A stretch of DNA of 57,146 bases from Dehalococcoidia bacterium (GTDB lineage: Bacteria > Chloroflexota > Dehalococcoidia > SM23-28-2 > RBG-16-64-32): assembly GCA_030649945.1 (NCBI GenBank), contig JAUSFE010000115.1, forward strand, positions 1-57,146, read 5' to 3'. The translations under genes and the position numbers were made by a program. Within the stretch, counting starts at the first letter, position 1. The number at the start of each line of letters is the position of its first letter. Shown here piece by piece: positions 6,552 through 14,454 of this stretch. The notes below the pieces were generated by a model. The model was not told the origin of the DNA, searched no databases, and saw nothing but the letters and a program-made list of their open reading frames with translations.

Positions 6552-9011
6552 TTACACATCCTCCTCGTATATGGGCAAAGTGAAGCCAACTTCAAGGCCC
6601 CCGAACTCGTTGGGCCGGGCCCAGACGTGGCCTTCCTGAGCTTCGATCAGACGCCTGCAGACGGTGAGGCCCAGGCCAGCTCCGCTGGCCCGACGCGTTG
6701 CCTCATTTGACCGATAGAATCTTTCGAAAATAAGCTCCGTTTCCTCCGACGCGATCCCCGGACCCCTGTCAACGACGGAGACGTCTACGCCGCCTTCGAC
6801 GCGGCGGCCACGGATCTGAATCGGAAGCGCGGCTGGGCTGTACTTGTCCGCGTTGCTCAAAAGGTTTCTCAACACTTGTTCCACGTAGCCCGGTTGGCCC
6901 GCAACAGGTGGCAGGTCCTCCTCGACATCCAGCTCCAGGACGCGGCCGGGCCGGCGCTGACCGAACGACAATGCCACCTTCTCGACGGTGCGCTGCATGA
7001 GCAGCGGCTCCACTGCCGGTTTCTGGCCGAGTTCGACACGAGCCAGCGCCAGGAGGTCTTCCACCATCCGGAACAGCCGTTCCGACTCCTGCTCGATGTC
7101 GGACATGAGACGGTCCTTTTGCTCGTCATCCAGGCGGTCGCCCCGGGATCGGAGCATCCGGGCCCCGCCGTAGATGGTGGTTATGGGGGTCCGCAGCTCG
7201 TGCGACATCAACCCCAGGAACTCATCTTTCGCCTCGATGGCCTTCTCCAGGTCCAGGTAGAGGGTGGCATTGTCCAGCGCCAGGCCAGCGCGCCGCCCCA
7301 GCTCCTCCGCTGTCGCAAAGTCCGCCTGCGTGTAGCGACGGGCAGTCTCGGTAATGGCAAACGTCAGCGTGCCAAGGGTGCGCCCCCGCGCCACGAGGGG
7401 CACCGCCATCCCGGATTTGATGCCCAGCCTGCGCAGCAGCCGCAGGTGCGTGGCATCCCTTGCCGCCGCTCCTATCATGGCCTCGGGGATGTCTGGGTAG
7501 AACTCGGGCTGGCCCGTGCGGAGGACCTTGGCGATACCCATTGGCTCGTTGGGATTGAACGGATAGTGCTTTTCCAGGGTTCGCACCAGCTTCATGCGCT
7601 TCGGGTCGCGATGGTTTATCGCCACCTGCTTGATCTCGCCTTTCTCATCGACGAGCGATACGACACAGAGGTCCCCCAGATGGGGCACTGCCATGCGTGC
7701 TATATTGGCCAGCGTCATTCCCAGGTCCGTCGAGGTCGCCGCCAGCATGACGCTCGCTTCAGAGAGGAAGCGGTCCGCTGCCTCGGTGCGTTTGCGCTCA
7801 GTGACGTCCATGCAAAGGCCGATCATCCGTTGTGGTTTGCCGCTCGCGTCGCGCAGCAAGTGTCCCTTTGTAGTCACCCAGTGCTCACTGCCGTCCGGCC
7901 AGATAATCCGGTATTCCTGGTCGCGGTGACCCGTCTCGAGCGCCTCCGAGATACCGTCGACGACCTGTTGCTTGTCGTCTGGACGAATATCGCTCAGGTA
8001 GTCTTCAAACGTGCCGCCGAACTCCCCGGGCGCCAGGCCGTGGAGCGCCTCCAGCGTCTCCGACCATTGGACTCTACCGGTTCCGATATCCCACTCCCAG
8101 GCACCCATCCTCCCAGCCTGCATCGCCATGCCCAGGCGCCGTTCGCTCTCACGCAGCGCCTCCTCCGACTCCTTCCGCTCGGTGATGTCGTGAAGAAGGG
8201 CCAGGACACACATCTCGCCGTCGACGTGAATGACCACGGCAGACCCGAGCACCTGATGCAGGCTGCCGTCTTTGGCGCGGAAAGTGGTCTCTAGGTTGCG
8301 GGCGATGCCGCTCTTCTCCAGCTCCTGGCGGAGCTGGTCACGGTCCGCGAGATCGAGCCACATCCCGATGTCGTCCGCGGAGCGCCCGATGACTTCGTCC
8401 CTGGTGTAGCCGAGCATCGCGAGGAAGTGGTCGTTGACATCGATGAAACGACGGTCGACTGCCGAGACAATGCTCTTCGCGGCCGGGCTCGCATGGAACG
8501 CTTTGTAGAACCGTTCCTCGCTACTCCGCAGCGCCTCCTCGATCGCCTTGCGGTCCGTAATGTCCTCGACGATCCCCTCGTAACGGGCCGGACCATGCTC
8601 CGGTCCCAGGACGCGGGCAGTTAGTGCCAGCCAGATCACGCTTCCGTCCTTGCGGTACGCTTGCGCCTCGAATCCCTTGACGGCGCCGTGATCTTCCAGC
8701 AGGCGGCGGAATTCGTCGCGCCGCTCAGGGTCAACGTGCACTTGGCGACCGATGTCGTTGACGGCGTCCACCAACTCGTCGCAGGACTCGTAGCCCAGGA
8801 TGTTCGCCAGTGCGTCGTTGGCATCGACGAAGTGGCCATCCTCCGCGGTCTGGAACATCCCAAAGACGGCGTCATCAAAGAAACCCTGATACCTGTAGTC
8901 CCGCCCGGACGTGATGTTACCGGGGAGTGCCTTGCTGAGCAGGGACTTCCTGTGGCGCTTGCCGTTGCCGGAAGCGGACGTCGTGTTGCCGTTTCGAATC
9001 CGGTCTGCCAT
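6552..9011 (-). CDS. Multi-PAS/GAF sensor histidine kinase
   Basis: 819 residues without membrane segments, so a soluble sensor. Order: PAS 1 (~40-155), PAS 2 (~165-282), PAS 3 of the bacterial PAS_3 type (~295-407, WEWDIGTGRVQWSE), GAF (~425-585), HisKA with H604 in FLGLMSHELRTPITTI, and HATPase_c (~700-815) with the N box NLLSNADKYS and glycine boxes DRGPGIASE and GAGLGLTVCRRL. It phosphorylates the regulator encoded directly downstream. Several PAS domains suggest sensing of redox, light or small molecules, but no cofactor-binding Cys or His signature can be assigned. Confidence 0.93.
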   Translation of the reverse strand: MADRIRNGNTTSASGNGKRHRKSLLSKALPGNITSGRDYRYQGFFDDAVFGMFQTAEDGHFVDANDALANILGYESCDELVDAVNDIGRQVHVDPERRDEFRRLLEDHGAVKGFEAQAYRKDGSVIWLALTARVLGPEHGPARYEGIVEDITDRKAIEEALRSSEERFYKAFHASPAAKSIVSAVDRRFIDVNDHFLAMLGYTRDEVIGRSADDIGMWLDLADRDQLRQELEKSGIARNLETTFRAKDGSLHQVLGSAVVIHVDGEMCVLALLHDITERKESEEALRESERRLGMAMQAGRMGAWEWDIGTGRVQWSETLEALHGLAPGEFGGTFEDYLSDIRPDDKQQVVDGISEALETGHRDQEYRIIWPDGSEHWVTTKGHLLRDASGKPQRMIGLCMDVTERKRTEAADRFLSEASVMLAATSTDLGMTLANIARMAVPHLGDLCVVSLVDEKGEIKQVAINHRDPKRMKLVRTLEKHYPFNPNEPMGIAKVLRTGQPEFYPDIPEAMIGAAARDATHLRLLRRLGIKSGMAVPLVARGRTLGTLTFAITETARRYTQADFATAEELGRRAGLALDNATLYLDLEKAIEAKDEFLGLMSHELRTPITTIYGGARMLRSRGDRLDDEQKDRLMSDIEQESERLFRMVEDLLALARVELGQKPAVEPLLMQRTVEKVALSFGQRRPGRVLELDVEEDLPPVAGQPGYVEQVLRNLLSNADKYSPAALPIQIRGRRVEGGVDVSVVDRGPGIASEETELIFERFYRSNEATRRASGAGLGLTVCRRLIEAQEGHVWARPNEFGGLEVGFTLPIYEEDV

Positions 9012-9254
9012 GAGTCACGCTCCCGGTACTTACACTGCCATGCTGCAGCCAATCCCTCCGTGAAGCGGGGACTGCAAGGGCTTTGCTGAGGTGGCCGCTT
9101 CTTTCATCGGTTGATATTGTATGTGTTTTAGGGCGGGACGATTATACGAGTACTGGCCGTTGGAAAGGCGTTCCGGCGGATTGTTACGCTTTTGAAAGGG
9201 ATTCACGCGCTTCGCCACGGGAATCCTAACCGCTATCCGTTGTAACCTCGAATT

Positions 9255-9655
9255 GTGATTGACCTGCCTTCAGCCGCCTCGGATGGGGCAGACACGAGAC
9301 GAAGTTTGACTCCGACATGCCTGGTAGTGGATGACGAGCCCGCCATTCTCCGGCTTGTGGTTCTCGTTCCTGCAGGACCTTGGCTACGAGACGCTAGCTG
9401 CCGGACGCTGAGACGGCGGCCGGCATCCTGGCGTTCCGCCGGCCCGACCTCATCATTACGGACATCCGACTCCCGGGGATAGACGGGGTCGAACTGACAC
9501 GGCATATCAAGGCTGCGCCACCGCTCCAGTCAACGCCCGTCCTGCTGATCAACGCTTACGAGCCCCCCTCGCACGCGGGCGACGGCTTCCTTGCCAAGCC
9601 CTTCGACATAGACGGGCTCACGGACTTCGTAGCGCCGTACCGTCGCGGACGTTAA
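9255..9655 (+). pseudogene. Response-regulator receiver domain, frameshifted
   Basis: Pieces of one receiver domain lie in three frames: LVVDDEPAILRLV, then FLQDLGYETLAA, then RRPDLIITDIRLPGIDGVEL through FLAKPFDIDGLTDF. Put together they give the acidic pair, the phospho-Asp (TDIRLPG) and the Lys, about 115 residues. At least two frame breaks (near 9,360 and 9,412) make it inactive unless they are sequencing errors. It stands alone, divergent from the histidine kinase. Confidence 0.75.
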
Positions 9656-9705
9656 GGCGGTTAGTGCCGCTCCCGCTGGACCAAGTCCGGCGGCCCGCCC
9701 CCGGC

Positions 9706-9933
9706 TCAGGCATTCCGCGCTGCGCGAGTGTGGCGCGTGTGCGACCTGTGTTTTTTGATGATGGAGTCGCCTGCCCGGCTGGGCGGGCAGGAACCGGCCG
9801 GGCAATCTGACGATGATGGCGCGCCATCAGGGAAAGGCATTTCAATCGCCGGCGCTTCAAGTCCTGTCAGCCAGAGGACGGGAAACCAGACTGCGCGGTG
9901 GATGGCCAGGAACCATTCTATGCCGAAGCTCAT
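9706..9933 (-). CDS. Small membrane-anchored protein, last gene of hemerythrin operon
   Basis: 75 residues from ATG 9,933, only 7 bp after the stop of the iron-permease gene and with GGAGG in that gap. The N-terminus (MSFGIEWFLAIHRAVWFPVL) is one hydrophobic helix. The rest is polar, with DCPAGSC and a Lys/Arg/His-rich end. No family recognised; the call rests on the ribosome-binding site and operon position. Confidence 0.5.
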   Translation of the reverse strand: MSFGIEWFLAIHRAVWFPVLWLTGLEAPAIEMPFPDGAPSSSDCPAGSCPPSRAGDSIIKKHRSHTRHTRAARNA

Positions 9934-9940
9934 AATCCTC

Positions 9941-10405
9941 CTACATGCGCGAGTTAGACTTCTGGCGGCTCTTCCGCCCTCGCCGGGCGCCGCCCGAGTT
10001 CTTCGGTGCGGCTGTCTCGCTCTGGCGCGCCTGATTTGCCATCTCCTGGTATTCTTCCCGAATGTCGTCCAGATCCTTCTGGTCCAGGTTCTCCACGCTG
10101 AGCCGCGAGTTCTTGGCGGTAGATACCGCCCGAATGAGCTCATCCAGCTTGAGCTGAACGGCCGCGCTGTCCGTGTTCTGCGAATTTTGGATCACGAAGA
10201 CCATGAGGAACGTGGCCACGGTAGTGCCCGTGTTGATGATTAGCTGCCACGTGTCGCTGAACCTAAATATTGGCCCGCTGAGGGCCCAGACCACCACTAT
10301 CGCCGTCGCTGCGGCGGCCGTTACCGGTTCCCCGGTGGCCCGGGCCAACCAGCGAGCAATGCGCGAGAACGGAGAAGCAGGACGAGGGGTTCTTGGCTTC
10401 GGCAT
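9941..10405 (-). CDS. Low-affinity iron permease family protein
   Basis: 154 residues starting at ATG 10,405 behind GGGAGTC; the longer frame is not supported. Two hydrophobic segments (VTAAAATAIVVVWALSGPIF and LIINTGTTVATFLMVFVIQN) with the signature FRFSDTWQLIINTGTT and FVIQNSQNTD are typical of the low-affinity iron permease family. A charged helix with KLDELIRA follows, then a basic tail. The start overlaps the preceding stop in ATGA, so translation is coupled to the CxC/CxxC protein. Iron transport is the family name; the biochemical proof for bacterial members is thin. Confidence 0.85.
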   Translation of the reverse strand: MPKPRTPRPASPFSRIARWLARATGEPVTAAAATAIVVVWALSGPIFRFSDTWQLIINTGTTVATFLMVFVIQNSQNTDSAAVQLKLDELIRAVSTAKNSRLSVENLDQKDLDDIREEYQEMANQARQSETAAPKNSGGARRGRKSRQKSNSRM

Positions 10406-10701
10406 CAGGACTGACTCCCGCCCGCGGAAACCCTGCTGCCAGGAGATGTCTCGGCCGGCGTCCCGAAGGTGCTTCCCTGGCAGCTCACCCAACCGATTAC
10501 CCGCGGCTGACCGCAGATGGTGCACCGGCCCCAGGTGACATAGTCACCCACGAACACCGCAACGAGGCCGCCGCAGCTGCAGGGGCTCTCCGCGATCAGG
10601 AGGCTGGTGTCGGGCTGCTCGGCCGGCGCGCTTGTCATTGGGCCGCTGTCCTGGGCTCCGCGAGAAGACGCTTCCGACTGTGAGGCGTGCCGAGCGTTCA
10701 C
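10405..10701 (-). CDS. Small putative zinc-binding protein
   Basis: 98 residues. GTG 10,701 overlaps the hemerythrin stop (GTGA), and its stop overlaps the permease start (ATGA). The centre has CSCGG and, about 20 residues later, CTICGQPR, a possible four-Cys metal site. Both ends are low complexity. The tight overlaps on both sides are the best evidence that it is translated. An internal ATG at 10,638 is an alternative start. No family recognised. Confidence 0.5.
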   Translation of the reverse strand: MNARHASQSEASSRGAQDSGPMTSAPAEQPDTSLLIAESPCSCGGLVAVFVGDYVTWGRCTICGQPRVIGWVSCQGSTFGTPAETSPGSRVSAGGSQS

Positions 10702-11180
10702 TTGGAGCGCGCGCGGCCTGGGCTGCTTCGGCGAGCCGCGCCCTCCTTCCGGGTAAGTTGTTGCTTCAACTGAGACATCTGCTCACCCAGGCTCCGCAGG
10801 CGCTCGTCGCCGAGGCCTTTGGCCTTCGGGAACATCTCACCCTCTTCTTCTTCGATGTGGTGTCGCACGCTCTCAGCGAGCACGGTGAACTTGGCGTCAT
10901 AGTGGGAGTGACGGGGCGTCATGCTCTCGAGTTCATCCATGAGGACGTCCGCCACATGGTGCTCTTCGTCCGCCTCGTCCATGATGTCGTCCGCTTCCTT
11001 GACGGCGCGGATGGCCGGGTAGAAGGCCTGCTCCTCCAGGGCTGAATGGACGCGCAATTCCCGGATCGCTTCCTCGACGATCTTGCGCTTCTCGCGGCTG
11101 CCGTCCGCGCGTTCGAACTGCTGGAAGAGGTCCTTCACCTTCTTGTGGTCGTCTATGAGCATCTGGACGGGGTCTGGCAT
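10698..11180 (-). CDS. Hemerythrin-domain protein
   Basis: 160 residues; GAAGGAGGA precedes ATG 11,180. The His/Glu pattern LIDDHKKVKDLF, HSALEEQAFYPAI, EEHHVADVLMDEL and SVRHHIEEEEGEMFP supplies the ligands of a di-iron four-helix bundle. Such proteins bind oxygen or handle iron and reactive nitrogen/oxygen species. The Lys/Arg-rich tail is outside the domain. It is the first gene of a four-gene operon ending in an iron-permease-family protein, which supports a role in iron or oxygen stress. Confidence 0.92.
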   Translation of the reverse strand: MPDPVQMLIDDHKKVKDLFQQFERADGSREKRKIVEEAIRELRVHSALEEQAFYPAIRAVKEADDIMDEADEEHHVADVLMDELESMTPRHSHYDAKFTVLAESVRHHIEEEEGEMFPKAKGLGDERLRSLGEQMSQLKQQLTRKEGAARRSSPGRARSK

Positions 11181-11603
11181 TTGTTGTTCCTCCTTCTGTT
11201 TGCACGGGTCTCATTCCAGAGTGGCTCAATGGCGCTTGCATCCGCATGCTCGAGCGGCGGCCGCTGTCTTGCGATTTCGTAGTACGTCCGGCTGCGCCGA
11301 CAGCCGGCATTCGTGAGGATAACGTCTGCGAGCCCGTCTGTTCCGATCCGCCCCGGCGCTACGGCGCCCTCGCCCGACGCCCTCGTACCGACATCGGAGG
11401 CCGGATCGCTACCGAGTGCATCGAGACGGCGGCGAGGTCGCGGCAGGCGCAGGACCCCGCGGGGCTACAGGAATTTGAGCCTGCGGGTAGGGGATCGGAC
11501 AGGTGCCGTGCTTGCTACGCCCCCGATACGGCGCATGGGCTCGCCATTACGCTCCTTGTATGCCTGGTCACGCATCTTGAGGATCGTAAGGAAGTTGAGA
11601 GGT
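11181..11603. other. 423-bp stretch without a recognisable gene
   Basis: Divergent spacer between the hemerythrin operon and the broken YggT-like gene. Open frames here are Arg/Ser/Pro rich shadows. The promoter of the hemerythrin operon must lie near 11,200-11,260, but no clear boxes are seen. Confidence 0.45.
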
Positions 11604-11914
11604 ATGCGAAGCACGATCCTGACGGTCCTGTCTCTGTTCTGGGCGGTAGTCCTGGCGCCGACCGGAGGTCGCTTTCTGGCGCTGCTCTCCGGCGCGAACG
11701 AGGAGAGCGAACTAATCCGGAAACTCTACGACTGGAGCGAGTTCTGGGTGGAGCCGTTCTTCCGGATGTCCGGCCTGCAGAACAAGGCTGTGACGAACAC
11801 CGGTGGAGTATCGAGCCTGCCTCGCTGATCGCGTTCCTGGCCTACCTCATGGTCGGTGCGTTCATCTGGACTATCGTCAGCGGCGCAGCATTCACGAGGT
11901 GGGACCATGCGTAA
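11604..11914 (+). pseudogene. YggT-like membrane protein, frameshifted
   Basis: The first ~70 codons from ATG 11,604 read STILTVLSLFWAVVLAP, FLALLSGAN and FFRMSGLQNKAV, a YggT-like first half. The second half continues in another frame from about 11,805 (IEPASLIAFLAYLMVGAFIW). The join lies near 11,800-11,805. The intact relative at 3,487 has the matching EPASLIALVVYAAVALLL. A single base change in number would restore it, so a sequencing error is possible. Confidence 0.65.
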
Positions 11915-12035
11915 ACATACTCTCAAAAGGTCCAGCCACTCGAGGTCGAACGACACCCTCGTCTGGGTTGTTGTCGGCTTCTCCATCTTCTACCTGCTGT
12001 TCGTTTCGGCGTTCGGTGCCATAACGGGGTACTGA
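11907..12035 (+). CDS. 42-residue single-pass membrane protein
   Basis: ATG 11,907 overlaps the end of the broken YggT-like gene by 8 bp. The product has a basic start (MRKHTLKRSSHSRSN) followed by one hydrophobic helix (LVWVVVGFSIFYLLFVSAFG) and a short GAITGY end. Its position suggests it belonged to the same transcript. No ribosome-binding site is obvious; translational coupling may be used. Confidence 0.45.
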   Translation: MRKHTLKRSSHSRSNDTLVWVVVGFSIFYLLFVSAFGAITGY

Positions 12036-12256
12036 GTCCGGTTCGTGCAACCGTTGGCTCACGAGTCCCCCCAGCGTGCCTCGAGGCGGGGAGAATCGTC
12101 CAAGCATTGCGGCTGTCGCCGTAATTGTTCTGTTAGCTCGGACCATAGCAAAGTGACGCCAATGATATGCGAGTCCCGCTATACTGAGGCCCTCGACCCC
12201 GAGCGCGACGTACGTTCGCGCGTATCGATCCTGATTAGTTCATTGAAGGACGCACG

Positions 12257-12874
12257 ATGAAGATTCTGCAGATCGCCCATTTGTGGGAGACCGTACCGCC
12301 GCCGGCCTACGGCGGCACGGAGGCGGTGGTTCACATCCTCGTTGAGGAACTGGTTAAACGTGGCCATGATGTCACGCTCTGCGCTTCCGGGGACTCGACC
12401 ACGTCGGCGAGGCTGCAGGCGTCCTACCCGCGAAGCTTGCGCGGCGCCAGGGACCTTCAACGCAAGGAGGTCTACTCGTGGCAGCACTCGGCGTTGGCCT
12501 TGCGAAGCGCCGGACAATATGACATTGTTCACAACCACGCCGGCGAAGAGGTGATGGCACTTTCACATCTCGTGCCGTACGTCCCCATGTTGACGACGAT
12601 GCATTGCCTCATCACGCCGGACACCCAGTTCGTCTGGGACCAGTATCCAGGACACTACAACACGATTAGCTGGGCGCAGAGGAAGACGATGTCGGCCGTG
12701 CGCGGGGGGAAGTTCGCAGGGGCAGTGCACAACGCCATCGATGTGGCGAGCTTTTCCTTCGAAAAGGAAAAGGAAGATCACCTGCTGTTCCTGTCGCGCA
12801 TCGACGGAGGTGACGGTGCCGCTGCAGTCCACATCCCGCCACATCGACGCCACATCGGACCCCTCCGTCTCTAG
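12257..12874 (+). pseudogene. Glycosyltransferase family 4, truncated after the N-terminal domain
   Basis: The first ~183 residues are a good GT-B N-terminal domain: MKILQIAHLWETVPPPAYGG, HILVEELVKRGHDVTLCASG, YDIVHNHAGEEVMAL, AVHNAIDV, and HLLFLSRI at the start of the second domain. Homology stops at about 12,805, where the donor-binding half (usually another ~180 residues) is replaced by an unrelated tail. The acceptor domain may fold, but catalysis is unlikely. The break coincides with the boundary to the convergent hypothetical gene, consistent with a deletion. Confidence 0.8.
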
Positions 12875-12950
12875 GAGCGCCTCGACGGCCTGCTCCTGCG
12901 CCGTCGTTACGCTGCTGCATGTCTTCGAGAGAAGCCCACGTCTCGCCGGG

Positions 12951-13352
12951 TCAACGTGCCTCTGGCATCGCCCGATGCGCTGCGTCTCCCCACGAGAACA
13001 GCGCCGCCGCCATCTTCCCAGGCTGACCGCCTTGCTCGAGCAGGAAGGCCGAAAACTGCTCCAACGCACTCTCACTGTAAAGGTCCGCTGTCCGCAGGCG
13101 ATACATGCGACTTACCGGCGAGCCAGTCGCTGGCCTGAGCGCCAGTGCCAGGTCGAACTGGTCGATCCCGAAGGGCCGCCGGCACCTGGCGACAACCTCC
13201 CGGCACCACTCCAGGACTGTCTCCGCGGGCGAGTGATGCTCTGGCGCGAGCTGCCACTCCTCCACGTATACGCCTTCACCGGTACGGCGAGCCTTGGCCA
13301 TAGATTGTGCCGCGCGACTTAGCGCGCCCTCTCGATTCCACTGATCCCACAT
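12951..13352 (-). CDS. Hypothetical protein
   Basis: 133 residues from ATG 13,352, with GAAGGGGGTG upstream. It looks protein-like rather than a shadow, with regular alternation of helical segments (EGALSRAAQSMAKARR, AETVLEWCREVVARC, ALEQFSAFLLEQGG) and the phrase GVYVEEWQLAPEHHSP. No known domain is recognised. The C-terminal end meets the truncated glycosyltransferase and may itself be altered. Confidence 0.5.
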   Translation of the reverse strand: MWDQWNREGALSRAAQSMAKARRTGEGVYVEEWQLAPEHHSPAETVLEWCREVVARCRRPFGIDQFDLALALRPATGSPVSRMYRLRTADLYSESALEQFSAFLLEQGGQPGKMAAALFSWGDAAHRAMPEAR

Positions 13353-13478
13353 AGGGATGCACCCCCTTCTTCGTCGCGGTTGGCCCATTCTACTCGCCGC
13401 TTCTCAGCTGGGCAACCGCGTAAGAAGGAAATCCAGGACTCTCTCAGTCCGCTACCTCGTCCGAATGGCACATAGCAA

Positions 13479-13507
13479 GAGGCGGACGCCTGAAAGACGC
13501 CCGCCTC
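13479..13507. terminator. Hairpin downstream of minus-strand membrane gene
   Basis: GAGGCGG / CCGCCTC, 7-bp stem with a 15-nt loop, 31 bp beyond the stop of the 13,538-14,179 gene. There is no long T run, so it is a moderate candidate. Confidence 0.45.
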
Positions 13508-13537
13508 ACGCGTTATTCAGTTGTCTGCGGCTAGCGG

Positions 13538-14179
13538 TCAATTCCCCGCTTGGGTCTGGGTCTCCGCGCCGGCGATCGTGCCACCCGTCGAGCGAGACGT
13601 CACGCGACTCTCGACGAGAGCCACGATGTAGTCTTCCTCGACCGAGAGTTGGTGATGCCGCACCGCGTGAAGCGTGCAGCTCAGCGTCGCCGGGATCAAT
13701 GCCCCGATCTGCCACAGTACGCCGTCCTCTGCCGTGTAGCCGCCACTGAACGCGTCGAAACCGACCAGGACACCGATCGTCGACATGACAACCGCGACCG
13801 CGGCCGTGACCATAGCGCCTGAGTGCTCGATGCCCCAGGCCGCCTTGTCCTTGTCGTCCACAGTCCTCACGTCACGCAGCCGGTGGTGATCCGCCGAGTG
13901 AAAGTAGAACGAAAGAATGGCTAGAGTGAGCGCCGGGAGCAGGAACAACACGCCGTCCCAGATGTTCGTCCCACTTGCATCTCCCACGTTCGGTGCGCCT
14001 TCCTGCGCTCCTCTACCTGCCTCGAACAGGTCGATTGTCCCGAGTCCCTCGAGGAGACCCAGTACCGCGAGCGCTACCGCGCCGATCGCGCACAAATAAG
14101 CGAGCAGATGCTCGCCCGCGAATGCGGCGTTCTGCGCCTTCTCGTAGCGCCGGTCGTCTTCAGCCGTATGATCCCTCAT
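13538..14179 (-). CDS. Four-helix membrane protein of unknown function
   Basis: 213 residues from ATG 14,179, preceded by AAGGAGGATAGGT. Four hydrophobic segments are visible: LLAYLCAIGAVALAVLGLLE, ILFLLPALTLAI-like (~90-110), MVTAAVAVVMSTIGVLVGF and IGALIPATLSCTLHAV. Conserved-looking histidines sit near the membrane (FHSADHHRLRDV and HAVRHHQLSVEEDY). The two HH pairs after hydrophobic segments could bind metal or haem, but no family is known to me. Confidence 0.7.
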   Translation of the reverse strand: MRDHTAEDDRRYEKAQNAAFAGEHLLAYLCAIGAVALAVLGLLEGLGTIDLFEAGRGAQEGAPNVGDASGTNIWDGVLFLLPALTLAILSFYFHSADHHRLRDVRTVDDKDKAAWGIEHSGAMVTAAVAVVMSTIGVLVGFDAFSGGYTAEDGVLWQIGALIPATLSCTLHAVRHHQLSVEEDYIVALVESRVTSRSTGGTIAGAETQTQAGN

Positions 14180-14454
14180 ACCTATCCTCCTTATGCTGGC
14201 CTTGGCAGTGACCTCCACCGTACCTTTCCCGGACACCGATAAATGTTAAAGCGGCGCTGTCCGCTATATCATTCTCATATCTCCCGCACAACAGAGGCCG
14301 CTCCCAAACGAGCGGCGTGTCTCACCAACGGAAAACGCGCCGGACGCCTTGTCGGACTTAGATCGTGGTGATCATCACGAGAATGATCAACTCAAACACC
14401 TGCAGCAACGGCTTGTCGTTCCCTTACAATCAGGCAACGCCCGGCCAGCGGCGC

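Noticed and set aside
6876..8294. 472-codon open frame on the plus strand
   Set aside because: Exactly antisense to the histidine kinase; low-complexity His/Arg/Leu composition and no ribosome-binding site.
12563..13075. 170-codon open frame on the minus strand
   Set aside because: Antisense to the glycosyltransferase remnant; the overlapping frame 12,951-13,352 has a ribosome-binding site and more protein-like composition.
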